DNA of 64,000 nt from Streptomyces justiciae (GTDB lineage Bacteria > Actinomycetota > Actinomycetes > Streptomycetales > Streptomycetaceae): positions 62,001 through 126,000 of the forward strand of contig NZ_JADDXU010000008.1 in assembly GCF_015163075.1 (NCBI RefSeq), read 5' to 3'. The translations under genes were made by a program, and so were the position numbers. The notes beneath the pieces were generated by a model. That model saw nothing but the letters and a program-made list of their open reading frames with translations, ran no database searches and was not told the DNA's origin. Shown one piece after another: positions 25,353 to 32,920 of the stretch. Each line of letters opens with the position of its first letter. Position 1 is the stretch's first letter.

Positions 25353-27608
25353 ATGTTCGAGCGTCTGGCCAGGCTGACCACGGCGCGGCCACGTCTCATC
25401 CTGTTCCTGGCGCTGCTCTTCGCCGCGGGCGCCGTCGTGCTGGGTGGCGGAGTGGCCGACCGGCTCCAGGGCGGCGGTACCACCGACCCCGCCGCCGAGT
25501 CCTCGCAGGCCGCCCGCCTCCTCGACCGAGAGTTCGCCGCGGGCCGCCCCAATCTGGCGCTGCTCGTGAAGGCGGACGCCGGCGTCGACGACCCGGCGGT
25601 GGCCGCGGAGGCCGAGCGGCTGACCGAGCGGCTGACCGCCGAGCACGACGTCCAGGGCGTCACCTCGTACTGGCAGGCCAAGTCCCCGGCACTGCGAAGC
25701 GAGAACGGCCGCTACGGCCTCGTCGTCGCCCGCGTCACCGGCACCGAGACCGAGGCCGACGCCACCCTCAAGGCCCTCGCCCCGCACTACCGCGGCAGCC
25801 ACGGCCCGGTCGACGTCTCCATCGGCGGCGCCGCCCAGATCCGCGCCGAGGTGCAGGACACCAGCCGGGAGGACCTGGCCCGCGCCGAGGTCATCGCGCT
25901 GCCGCTGACCCTGCTGATCCTGGTCCTGGTGTTCCGCAGTGCCGTCGCCGCCCTGCTGCCCGTGATCATCGGCCTGATCGCCATCGTGGGCACCAACGCG
26001 AGCCTGCGCGTGATCACCGGCTTCACCGACGTGTCCGTCTTCGCACTCAACCTCACCACCGCGCTCGGTCTCGGACTCGCCGTGGACTACGGCCTGTTCA
26101 TCGTCCGCCGCTACCGCGAGGAACTGCACGGCGGCGCCCCGCCCACGACCGCCGTACGCACCACCCTCGCCACCGCCGGCCGCACGGTCGCCTTCTCCGC
26201 GCTCACCGTCGCCGTGGCGCTCTCGGCGATGCTCCTGTTCCCCATGTACTACCTGCGCTCCTTCGCCTACGCCGGTATCTCGGTGGTCCTCATCGCCGCC
26301 GCCGCGGCGCTCGTCGTCCTGCCCGCCCTGCTCCTGGTCCTGGGCAAACGCATCGACGCCCTCGACCTGACCCGGATCTTCCGCCGCCGCCCGGCCGCCG
26401 GGGGCACCGCACCGGACGCCTCGGGCCGCCGCTGGCGCCGTATCGGCGAAGCCGTCGTCAAACGCCCGGTCGTCTTCGCCGTCACCGCGGTCGCGTTCCT
26501 CGTCGCGCTCGGCGCCCCCTTCCTCGGCGTGACCTTCGGCAACATCGACGACCGCCAACTCCCCAAGGACGCCGAGGCGCACCAGGTCCACCAGGTGATC
26601 CGCGACGGCTTCACGTCCCGGCCGACCGGCGAACTCGACGTGGTGGCGCAAGGGGTGGACGGCAAGAGCCGCACCACGGACATCGCGTCGTACGCGACCA
26701 CCCTGTCCCGCCTCGACGGGGTGGTACGGGTCAACTCCTCGGCCGGTACGTATGCCGAGGGCCGTCTGGTGCAGCAGCCGGGGCCGGCCCACGCCCGCTA
26801 CACCACAACCGGCGCCTCCTACCTGGCCGTTGAGCCGTCCCTGGAGGACGTCTCCCCGGAGAGCCAGGACCTGGTCCGCGCGATCCGTGACGTACCGTCC
26901 CCGTTCCCGGTCCTCGTGGGCGGCGGCGCGGCCGAACTCGTCGACACCCAGGACACGTTGGCCGACCGGCTGCCGTACGCGCTGCTCGCGATGGTCGGCG
27001 TCACGATGATCCTGCTGTTCCTGATGACGGGCAGCGTGGTGGTCCCCCTGAAGGCGGTGGTCCTGAACACCTTGAGCCTGTCCGCCACCTTCGGAGCGCT
27101 CGTCTGGGTCTTCCAGGACGGCCATCTCAGCGGCCTGCTCGGCGACTTCACGGTCACCGGCTTCATCCCGGCCACCCTGCCCGTGCTGATGTTCTGCGTC
27201 GCCTTCGGACTCTCCATGGACTACGAGGTGTTCGTCCTGTCCCGCATCAAGGAGGAGTACGACCGCACCGGCGACACCACCCGGGCCATCGTCTTCGGCC
27301 TCCAGCGCAGCGGCGGTGTCGTCACCGCGGCCGCCGCCGTCCTGTCGGTCGTCCTGGTGGCCATCGGCACGTCCCAGATCACCAACATGAAGATGCTCGG
27401 TCTGGGACTGGCGCTGGCCGTCCTGATGGACGCGATCGTGGTCCGCGGTGTCCTGGTCCCGTCGGTGATGCGGCTGCTGGGCCGCGCCAACTGGTGGGCG
27501 CCCGGCCCCCTGCGGCGCCTGCACGGCAGGTTCGGCATCAGCGAGGGCGGGCCGCCGGCGGCCCCGGTCGCCGTACCGAGGACGCACAGGACGGAGGAGC
27601 CGGTATGA
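25353..27608 (+). CDS. MMPL-family RND transporter
   Basis: 751 residues with the two-half MMPL layout. Each half has one helix, a soluble extracytoplasmic loop, then five helices. Signatures are GLGLAVDYGLFIVRRYREE in the first half and FGLSMDYEVFVLSRIKEEYDRTGD in the second, carrying the proton-relay Asp-Tyr pairs. ATG 25353 has GGAGGG upstream. MMPL proteins export lipids and hydrophobic metabolites and often sit in biosynthetic clusters. This is the second exporter of the locus, beside the MFS protein. Its stop overlaps the ferredoxin start as ATGA. The 250 bp before it show no gene. Confidence 0.92.
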   Translation: MFERLARLTTARPRLILFLALLFAAGAVVLGGGVADRLQGGGTTDPAAESSQAARLLDREFAAGRPNLALLVKADAGVDDPAVAAEAERLTERLTAEHDVQGVTSYWQAKSPALRSENGRYGLVVARVTGTETEADATLKALAPHYRGSHGPVDVSIGGAAQIRAEVQDTSREDLARAEVIALPLTLLILVLVFRSAVAALLPVIIGLIAIVGTNASLRVITGFTDVSVFALNLTTALGLGLAVDYGLFIVRRYREELHGGAPPTTAVRTTLATAGRTVAFSALTVAVALSAMLLFPMYYLRSFAYAGISVVLIAAAAALVVLPALLLVLGKRIDALDLTRIFRRRPAAGGTAPDASGRRWRRIGEAVVKRPVVFAVTAVAFLVALGAPFLGVTFGNIDDRQLPKDAEAHQVHQVIRDGFTSRPTGELDVVAQGVDGKSRTTDIASYATTLSRLDGVVRVNSSAGTYAEGRLVQQPGPAHARYTTTGASYLAVEPSLEDVSPESQDLVRAIRDVPSPFPVLVGGGAAELVDTQDTLADRLPYALLAMVGVTMILLFLMTGSVVVPLKAVVLNTLSLSATFGALVWVFQDGHLSGLLGDFTVTGFIPATLPVLMFCVAFGLSMDYEVFVLSRIKEEYDRTGDTTRAIVFGLQRSGGVVTAAAAVLSVVLVAIGTSQITNMKMLGLGLALAVLMDAIVVRGVLVPSVMRLLGRANWWAPGPLRRLHGRFGISEGGPPAAPVAVPRTHRTEEPV

Positions 27609-27835
27609 CGGGGGAGCACTGGACCATCGAGATCGACTCCGCGGTCTGCGTCGGCTCGGGCCTGTGCGCGGGCAGCGCCGCAAGGACCTTCACCCTCGAC
27701 ACCGCCGGCCGCGCGACCGCACCGGAGTCCCCCGTCCCGGCCGACCCCGACGTGCTCGAAGCCGCCGAGAACTGCCCCGCGGCGGCCATCACACTCCGCA
27801 CGGCGGAGGAGGGCAAGGAGATCTTCGCGCCCTGA
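27605..27835 (+). CDS. 3Fe-4S ferredoxin (P450 redox partner)
   Basis: 76 residues. Cysteines C15 and C21 in CVGSGLC plus C57 in ENCPAAAI give the three-Cys pattern of single-cluster [3Fe-4S] ferredoxins that feed actinobacterial P450s. The ATG overlaps the MMPL stop (ATGA), so it is cotranscribed with the AKR-SDR-MMPL group. The only P450 in the window is 6-7 kb upstream in the same locus. The pairing therefore marks 27.8 kb as the likely right edge of the cluster. A hairpin terminator follows. Confidence 0.9.
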   Translation: MTGEHWTIEIDSAVCVGSGLCAGSAARTFTLDTAGRATAPESPVPADPDVLEAAENCPAAAITLRTAEEGKEIFAP

Positions 27836-27868
27836 ACTCCCACAGCGCCGCGACCTCCCTGCCCGACC

Positions 27869-27904
27869 CCGATGCCCGGACCGCCCCCCTGGCCCGGGCA
27901 TCGG
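27869..27904. terminator. Bidirectional hairpin terminator
   Basis: Perfect 11-bp inverted repeat CCGATGCCCGG (27869-27879) and CCGGGCATCGG (27894-27904) with a 14-nt loop, between the convergent ferredoxin and truncated SDR genes. It has the position and symmetry of a shared terminator. Confidence 0.75.
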
Positions 27905-27929
27905 TCATGTCGTAGACCCACCAGGGCAC

Positions 27930-28421
27930 TTAGACCACGATCTCGCGCTCCCACTCGGCCCGCGGCTGGGTGTGCAACCGCCAGTACTGCTCGGCGATCT
28001 CGTCCGGGTCCCAGGCGGTGCCGGGTGCGACCGGGCCGCTCACGGTGACGGTGGCGACGTGCACGCCGGACGGGCCGTACTGCCGGTCGAGGAGATCGAC
28101 GAGCGCGCGTACGCCCGCCTTGCCCAGCGACAGGCTTACGTACTCCGGTTTCGGCTCGGGCATGCCGCCGGTGACGACGAAGGTGCCGTGGCCGCGCTCG
28201 GCCATGCCCGGCGCGGTGTGCGCGGCGGCGGTGAGGGCGACTTCGTCGCTGCTGTCGGCGACGAGCGGAAGGGCGCGTACGCCCTCCAGGCTGTCGGCCA
28301 CGCCGGTCACCGTCTCCTTGTTCCGGCCGACCAGCGCGAGAGCGAACCCTTCCCGCGCGAACCGCCGGGCCACCGCGAGCCCGATCCCCGGCCCCGCCCC
28401 GATGACCACCGCTGACGTCAT
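27930..28421 (-). CDS. SDR-like protein with the central part deleted
   Basis: 163 residues, about 80 shorter than the family. The N-terminus is a good Rossmann start (VVIGAGPGIGLAVARRF, then LVGRNKETV) and the C-terminus has FVVTGGMPEPKPEYVSLSLGKAG followed by a normal tail. The middle, which should hold the NNAG strand and the core helices, is replaced by a direct join near VALTAAAHTAPGMAERG. The frame is kept, so this looks like an in-frame internal deletion rather than a frameshift. The protein could be non-functional or a degraded remnant. It sits downstream of the TetR gene on the same strand. Confidence 0.7.
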   Translation of the reverse strand: MTSAVVIGAGPGIGLAVARRFAREGFALALVGRNKETVTGVADSLEGVRALPLVADSSDEVALTAAAHTAPGMAERGHGTFVVTGGMPEPKPEYVSLSLGKAGVRALVDLLDRQYGPSGVHVATVTVSGPVAPGTAWDPDEIAEQYWRLHTQPRAEWEREIVV

Positions 28422-28519
28422 GAAAGCCCCCTCGTCCCGGTCCCGACCGCTGCGAAGGTCAACTCCCGCCGGGGGAAGGCTTGTTCCCGCAGCGGCAACA
28501 GAAGGCGCGGGACGATGGC

Positions 28520-29098
28520 TCAGAGCACGGCGAGCCGGTCGACCAGCAGCTCCACCCTCCGCCCGGTGTCCTCCGGCGGCAGCCTCCGTGTGCGGGTCAG
28601 GGTCGCGATCCCGTGCAGGGACGCCCAGAACAACTCGGTGAACAACCCCGGTTCGACTCCGTCCCCGGCGACCTCGGCGAGGGTCTCCAGCAGCGCGGCG
28701 AAGGCGTCCTTCAGCGGCTCCGGGGTGTCCTCCTGCGCGTACGGCAGGCCGCCGTCGAGCTGGAACAGGGCGTCGTAGACCGCGGGGTTGCGCTCGGCGA
28801 AGTCGAGGTAGCCGCGGGCGAGGGCGGTGACCCGGGCGCGCGGGCCGTCCGCGGTGGCGGTCGCGGCCCGCATCGCGACGGCCATCTCGGTGGCGCCCTG
28901 GAGGGCGACCGCACCGATGATCTCCCGCTTGCCGCGGAAGTGGCTGTAGAGGACCGGCTGGCTGTACTCGATGCGCTCGGCGAGCCGGCGGGTGGTGACC
29001 GCGTCCCAGCCCTGCTGCTCGGCGAGTTCGCGGGCCGTCGCCACGATGAGGCGCTCGCGCTCCGCCCGTTCGCGCTGCTTGCGTTCCTGTACCGACAT
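28520..29098 (-). CDS. TetR/AcrR family transcriptional repressor (WHG-domain type)
   Basis: 192 residues. The N-terminal TetR helix-turn-helix reads ATARELAEQQGWDAVTTRRL and SQPVLYSHFRGKREII. A C-terminal ligand domain of the WHG type has a GLFTELFWASLHGIATL helix. It is divergent from two small membrane proteins, and the 116-bp gap has two clear palindromic operators, so it probably represses both itself and the membrane genes. It does not look like an ArpA-type butyrolactone receptor, so I do not assign it to the AfsA locus. Confidence 0.88.
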   Translation of the reverse strand: MSVQERKQRERAERERLIVATARELAEQQGWDAVTTRRLAERIEYSQPVLYSHFRGKREIIGAVALQGATEMAVAMRAATATADGPRARVTALARGYLDFAERNPAVYDALFQLDGGLPYAQEDTPEPLKDAFAALLETLAEVAGDGVEPGLFTELFWASLHGIATLTRTRRLPPEDTGRRVELLVDRLAVL

Positions 29099-29107
29099 GA
29101 CTCGATC

Positions 29108-29172
29108 CTAGCACCGCTAGACAATCGAGCGGCAGTAGGTCTAGCGTTGCCTCAACAGCTAGCAACGCTAGA
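29108..29172. promoter_or_regulatory. Two TetR operators CTAGC-N3-GCTAG in a divergent promoter
   Basis: CTAGC-ACC-GCTAG (29108-29120) and CTAGC-AAC-GCTAG (29159-29171) are perfect inverted repeats with 3-bp spacers, centred 51 bp apart. Between them CTAGCGTTGC (29141-29150) is the inverse half of the second site, giving TCTAGCGTTGC and GCAACGCTAGA (29140-29150 and 29162-29172) as a larger inverted repeat. They lie between the TetR start (29098) and the DUF1772 gene (29215) and are almost surely its operators. Confidence 0.8.
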
Positions 29173-29214
29173 TTTCTGGCGGTGCCGGATTCCGCTTCTC
29201 AGCAGGGGGTCGTC

Positions 29215-29661
29215 ATGCTCAGCACACTCGAGGTCGTCACGGTCGTGGTCGTCGGCGTGATGGTGGGGGTGGAGTTCGCCGTCGCCTTCGTCATGAACCC
29301 GATCCTCAACGCCCTCCCCGAGGAGAGCGGTCAGCTCGGTCACGCCCACGGGGGCCGGATGCTCGGCGCGGTGATGCCGGTCTGGTACATCGGCTCGGTC
29401 GCCCTGGTCGCGGGGTGGGCCGTCGCCGGACGGCACGACCACGGCACCGGCTTGGTCGTCGCCGCGGGAGCCCTGCTGATCCTCAGCGTGATCATGTCGA
29501 TCCTGCTGCTGGTCCCGATCAACAACCGCAACAGGACGTGGACCCCCGAGAACCGCCCCGCCGACTGGAAGCAGCAGCTCAACCGCTGGCTGCGCTGGCA
29601 CTACGTCCGCGTCGCGGTCATCGTCGGCGCCTTCGTCCTGCTGGCCGCGGCCCTCGTCTGA
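29215..29661 (+). CDS. DUF1772-family small membrane protein
   Basis: 148 residues, four hydrophobic helices, with the family pattern: an N-terminal helix, MNPILNALPEES, then LLVPINNRNRTWTPEN and WLRWHYVRV. Members include anthrone-oxygenase-like proteins, but most are uncharacterised. ATG 29215 with GGGGG upstream is preferred over a GTG at 29182 that lies only 11 bp from the operator. It is controlled by the divergent TetR and followed by another small membrane protein. Confidence 0.8.
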   Translation: MLSTLEVVTVVVVGVMVGVEFAVAFVMNPILNALPEESGQLGHAHGGRMLGAVMPVWYIGSVALVAGWAVAGRHDHGTGLVVAAGALLILSVIMSILLLVPINNRNRTWTPENRPADWKQQLNRWLRWHYVRVAVIVGAFVLLAAALV

Positions 29662-29700
29662 ACAAGGACAACAAGGACAACGACAACAGGGAGAAGAACA

Positions 29701-30120
29701 ATGCTGAAGAAGATCAACACAGTCCTGGCCGCCGCCTTCATCCTCTTCATCCTCTGGTTCGGGACGGGGTTCATCCTGGACCCGGAGACGTCGGCGCAGG
29801 GCTTCGGCCTGCCGCACCCCGCGTCCGGCGACGGCGGCGGTTTCCTGATCGTCAAGGGAATCCGTGACGTCGTCCTGGCCCTGGTCCTGGCCGTCCTGCT
29901 GCTGACGGGCCACCGCCGGGCGCTGGGCTGGGCGCTGCTGGTGGAGTCCCTCGCCGCGTACGGCGACATGACCACCGTGCTGGCCCACCACGGCTCGGTG
30001 GCCACCGCGCTTGCTGTCCACTGCCTGACCGCGACCCTGATGGCGGCCAACGGCCTGCTGTTCCTGCACGAGACCCGCAAGGTCGGGGCGCCCGCGGTGC
30101 CCGCCCCGCAGCCGGCCTGA
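29701..30120 (+). CDS. DUF4267-like small membrane protein
   Basis: 139 residues, four predicted membrane helices, with a GFGLPHPASGDGGGFLIVKGIRD stretch, a glycine-rich loop typical of this DUF family, and a short Pro/Ala tail. GGGAG precedes the ATG. The upstream 40 bp contain an AAGGACAAC short tandem repeat. It follows the DUF1772 gene on the same strand and is probably in the same TetR-controlled unit. Function unknown; homologues often sit beside TetR regulators. Confidence 0.7.
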   Translation: MLKKINTVLAAAFILFILWFGTGFILDPETSAQGFGLPHPASGDGGGFLIVKGIRDVVLALVLAVLLLTGHRRALGWALLVESLAAYGDMTTVLAHHGSVATALAVHCLTATLMAANGLLFLHETRKVGAPAVPAPQPA

Positions 30121-30137
30121 CCGCACGCCGGCGCGTG

Positions 30138-30530
30138 TCAGTCGGTCAGATCCACCCGCACGGTCAACAACCCCGCCCCCATGGCCCGTACGCCCACACT
30201 GTTCACCCGGGGCAGCCCGCGCAGCCGCGCGACCGGGTCGTCGTCGGGCAGCAGATGGGCGACGCCGTTGTGCCAGCGCCCGCGCAGCCGGACCCGTACC
30301 CGGGGATCGGCCTTGATGTTCCGGACGTACTGCGACCGTTCCCCGAACTCCGACACCAGCCAGAACGAGTCGCCGACCCGCCGCCCGCCGAGCGGGGTGC
30401 GGCGGGGCAGGCCGGAGGTGCGGCCGGTGGTCTCCAGGAGGGTCTGGGTCGGCAGCCGGCGCATGACGGCGTTGAGCCGGCGCTGGAAGGCGGCGACGAT
30501 CCGATACTTGCGTTCGTTGTGGCGGGGCAT
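30138..30530 (-). CDS. DDN-type F420-dependent nitroreductase/quinone reductase family
   Basis: 130 residues, split-barrel flavin/deazaflavin-binding fold. It carries LLETTGRTSGLPRRTPLGGRRVGDSFWLVSEFGE and WHNGVAHLLPDDDPVAR, the typical series of the deazaflavin-dependent nitroreductase family. Such proteins use F420H2 to reduce quinones or nitro groups. ATG 30530 has no good Shine-Dalgarno, and 31 bp separate it from the divergent phosphoesterase gene. It is one of several probable F420 users in this window, together with LLM proteins and fbiC. Confidence 0.8.
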   Translation of the reverse strand: MPRHNERKYRIVAAFQRRLNAVMRRLPTQTLLETTGRTSGLPRRTPLGGRRVGDSFWLVSEFGERSQYVRNIKADPRVRVRLRGRWHNGVAHLLPDDDPVARLRGLPRVNSVGVRAMGAGLLTVRVDLTD

Positions 30531-30561
30531 GGTTACCAAGTCTCGTGGAGGGGCTGGTGAG

Positions 30562-31392
30562 GTGGCCGTGCGGGTGGTGACGTGGAACCTGTGGTGGCGG
30601 TTCGGCCCGTGGGCCGAGCGCCAGAAGGCGATTCTCGCCGTACTGCGTGAACTACGGCCGGATGTCGTCGGCTTGCAGGAGGTGTGGGCGGACAGGACGA
30701 CCGGCGAGAACCTGGCGAAATGGCTGGGCGCCGAGCTGGACCTGCACTGCGCCTGGGCCCCGTCCCCCGCCCCCGAACGCTGGCGACGCCGTATCGCCGA
30801 CGACTCGGTGGACATCGGCAACGCGGTCCTGAGCCGCTGGCCGGTGACGGACCGGGCGACCCTGCGCCTCCCCGCGCCGGAGGAGCTGGACGACGGCCGC
30901 CTCGCCCTCTACGCCCGTCTCGACGCACCGGGCGGCGCAGTCCCCTTCTTCACCACGCACCTCACGTCCCCCCTCCACGCCTCGGCGGTCCGCGTCCAAC
31001 AGGTCAGGGCGCTGGCCGAGTTCGTGGCCGAACGCCGAGACGGCACCCCCTTCCCGCCCGTCGTCACCGGCGACTTCAACGCCTGGCCCGACTCCGACGA
31101 GATCCGCGTCTTCGGCGGCACGCGCACGGCCCCGGTCGTCCCCGGCCAGGTGTTCTTCGACGCGTGGGAGTACGCCGAACCGGGCGCCCCCGGAGCGACG
31201 TGGAGCCCGGAGAACCCGTACGTCCATCCGGGCCTCGGCCCGGGCGTCCGCGTCGACTACATCCACGTAGGGGGCCCGGCGGGCCCGGACGGCGAGGGCA
31301 CGGTACGAGGGGTACAGCGGGCCGGACACGGGCCCGTCGACGGGGTGTGGCCGTCGGACCACGCGGCGGTCGTCGCCGACCTCCAGGACTGA
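30562..31392 (+). CDS. Endonuclease/exonuclease/phosphatase (EEP) family protein
   Basis: About 276 residues with the EEP order of motifs: VVTWNLWW (Asn metal ligand), VVGLQEVW (Glu), DSVDIGNAVLSR, THLTSPLH, VVTGDFNAWPDS, and VWPSDHAAVVADL at the end. No signal peptide is seen, so it is likely cytosolic. Start GTG 30562 follows GGAGGGG; GTG 30568 is also possible. Members act on nucleic acids, phosphoinositides or other phosphodiesters. Its stop codon lies in the first unit of a tandem repeat. Confidence 0.85.
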   Translation: MAVRVVTWNLWWRFGPWAERQKAILAVLRELRPDVVGLQEVWADRTTGENLAKWLGAELDLHCAWAPSPAPERWRRRIADDSVDIGNAVLSRWPVTDRATLRLPAPEELDDGRLALYARLDAPGGAVPFFTTHLTSPLHASAVRVQQVRALAEFVAERRDGTPFPPVVTGDFNAWPDSDEIRVFGGTRTAPVVPGQVFFDAWEYAEPGAPGATWSPENPYVHPGLGPGVRVDYIHVGGPAGPDGEGTVRGVQRAGHGPVDGVWPSDHAAVVADLQD

Positions 31393-31506
31393 GCCACCGC
31401 CACCCGTGTCGGACTGAGCCACCGCCGCCCGTGTCGGACTGAGCCACCGCCGCCCGTGTCGGGCTGAGCCACCGCCGGTGTCAGGGCCGAGCCACCGCCC
31501 GTGTGC
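31388..31506 (+). repeat. 25-bp tandem repeat array after the EEP gene
   Basis: Units beginning ACTGAGCCACCGCC and ending CCCGTGTCGG start at 31388, 31413 and 31438, nearly identical, followed by two shorter degenerate units (31463-31484 and 31485-31506). The first unit overlaps the EEP stop and the array ends 15 bp before the next gene. There are no spacers, so it is not CRISPR. It could be replication slippage, a protein-binding array or a 3' regulatory element. Confidence 0.85.
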
Positions 31507-31521
31507 TAACTTCCCGCGACC

Positions 31522-32019
31522 ATGATCAACCGCCGCCTCATACCCCGTTCGAAGACCGCCCGAGCCCTGACCGTCGCCGCCCTCGGCGCCCTCGCCCTGG
31601 TGACCGTCCTCGCCCTCACCGGCTTCTTCGGCCCCGCCGAGTACGGCACCGACGAACGCACCATCTCCGTCGAAGCGGGCGACGAGTTCACCCTCACCGT
31701 CCCCGCCAGACCCTGGATGGGGGAGCACTGGTACCTCGCCGGCGAGCCGGACGCGGACGTCCTCGGCTACAGGGGCACCCGCGAGGAGATCGAGGGCACC
31801 GACGACGACATCGCGGGCGGTGGCGACGGCACCGCGTACTTCGACTTCACCGCCCGCGCCAAGGGCACGACCACCGTCACCCTGCTGCACTGCCCCATGG
31901 CCCGGTGCAGCGGCGTCGCGTCGGCCGAGGCGACCAGCCCGCCGGTGCCGACGGCCGCCACGACGGACGAACCCGCCGACGAACCGGCCTACTTCCGGTA
32001 CGAGATCACCGTCCGCTGA
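31522..32019 (+). CDS. Exported or membrane-anchored protein, chagasin-like (I42) fold suspected
   Basis: 165 residues. A positively charged N-terminus is followed by a hydrophobic stretch (residues 14-34) with no obvious lipobox, so it may be anchored or cleaved. The rest is a beta-rich domain with ISVEAGDEFTLTVP, WMGEHWYLAG and YFDFTARAKGTTTVTLLHC, reminiscent of the chagasin/I42 cysteine protease inhibitor family, although the classical NPTTGY loop is not intact. Two Cys residues near 132-137 may pair. The start is ATG 31522, and the tandem repeat ends just upstream. Function is uncertain. Confidence 0.6.
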   Translation: MINRRLIPRSKTARALTVAALGALALVTVLALTGFFGPAEYGTDERTISVEAGDEFTLTVPARPWMGEHWYLAGEPDADVLGYRGTREEIEGTDDDIAGGGDGTAYFDFTARAKGTTTVTLLHCPMARCSGVASAEATSPPVPTAATTDEPADEPAYFRYEITVR

Positions 32020-32025
32020 GCGCGG

Positions 32026-32895
32026 TCATTGCGTGAAGAGCGACGCCGGGTGGCGAGGGTCGGCGGCGCAGACGTACAGGCCCGCGTGCCCGCCCCGCCC
32101 GACCGTCATCCCCGTGGGCTCGCGTGCCGCCCACCCCGCCTCGCTCCTCGGGTCCAACCCCCGTTCCTGCAACGGCCGGAAGCGATCTCCCGCCTCCATG
32201 CCGTACTCGGACGTGTCGAGTTGGAGGAACAGTTCCAGCGGCGCCCGGCACTCCCCGCACTCCATCGTCCCCGGCAGATCCGTCACGGCCCAGCCCATGC
32301 TGCCGCCGAGTTTGCAGCCGGGGATCGTCGAGACGTCGTCGTGCAGCCCGCGTTCCGCCAGCGAGGCCTCGTGGCGGTCCGCGAGGCCCGGCGGGAGTTC
32401 CTCGTGCCAGGGGTACTCCGTCAGCCGCTCGGGGTGCAGTACGCACGGCCTCGGGACCATGTCCTCGTCCTCACCGGAGTCCGGCTGGTCGCCGGCGCCG
32501 AGCGGGTCGGTCACGTCGTCCGCCCGGCGCCAGAAGAGCCGGCATGCCTGCCCCCACCCCTCCGGATGCGGCTGGTTGTGCCAGTCCGTGCACCACAGCA
32601 GCTGCACCAGATCCGTACCGTCCGGGAAACGGATCTCCGGGAAGTCCGCCGCCGTCAGCTGGGCCACCGCCACCAGCGGGTACGGGCCCAACTGCCGCCC
32701 GTTCACGTCCCGGTGCTCCGCGCACGACGGCCACGGCTCGGCCGCCGGCCACCACAGCGGCCCGCCGATATGACTGTCCCGAATCCCCGGCACACCCCGG
32801 CGCGGGTGCAGCCGTACCGTCGTGCGGGCGTGCGGCGCCAACTCCGGGATGTCACGGGCGGGATCGTGGGAGGCGGGGCCGGTGGTGAGGATCAT
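32026..32895 (-). CDS. DUF1963 (YwqG-like) family protein
   Basis: 289 residues. It has the pattern of the YwqG/DUF1963 family: GGPLWWPAAEPWPSC, a LVQLLWC strand, CKLGG and LDTSEYGMEAGD. Four conserved Cys residues could bind metal. It lies 25 bp downstream of the PHP-type hydrolase on the same strand, so they are probably cotranscribed, and it converges on the gene at 31522 (6-bp gap). The biochemical role is unknown. Confidence 0.65.
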   Translation of the reverse strand: MILTTGPASHDPARDIPELAPHARTTVRLHPRRGVPGIRDSHIGGPLWWPAAEPWPSCAEHRDVNGRQLGPYPLVAVAQLTAADFPEIRFPDGTDLVQLLWCTDWHNQPHPEGWGQACRLFWRRADDVTDPLGAGDQPDSGEDEDMVPRPCVLHPERLTEYPWHEELPPGLADRHEASLAERGLHDDVSTIPGCKLGGSMGWAVTDLPGTMECGECRAPLELFLQLDTSEYGMEAGDRFRPLQERGLDPRSEAGWAAREPTGMTVGRGGHAGLYVCAADPRHPASLFTQ

Positions 32896-32920
32896 GCCGC
32901 GACCCTAGGCGCTGCGCTCC

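Noticed and set aside
28520..29098. TetR at 28.5 kb as the butyrolactone receptor (ArpA homologue)
   Set aside because: It has a WHG-type C-terminal domain and its own CTAGC operators beside two DUF membrane genes, and lies beyond a terminator at the right edge of the cluster.
31388..31506. CRISPR-like repeat array
   Set aside because: There are no unique spacers between units, the units decay at one end and there are no cas genes nearby. It is a simple tandem repeat.
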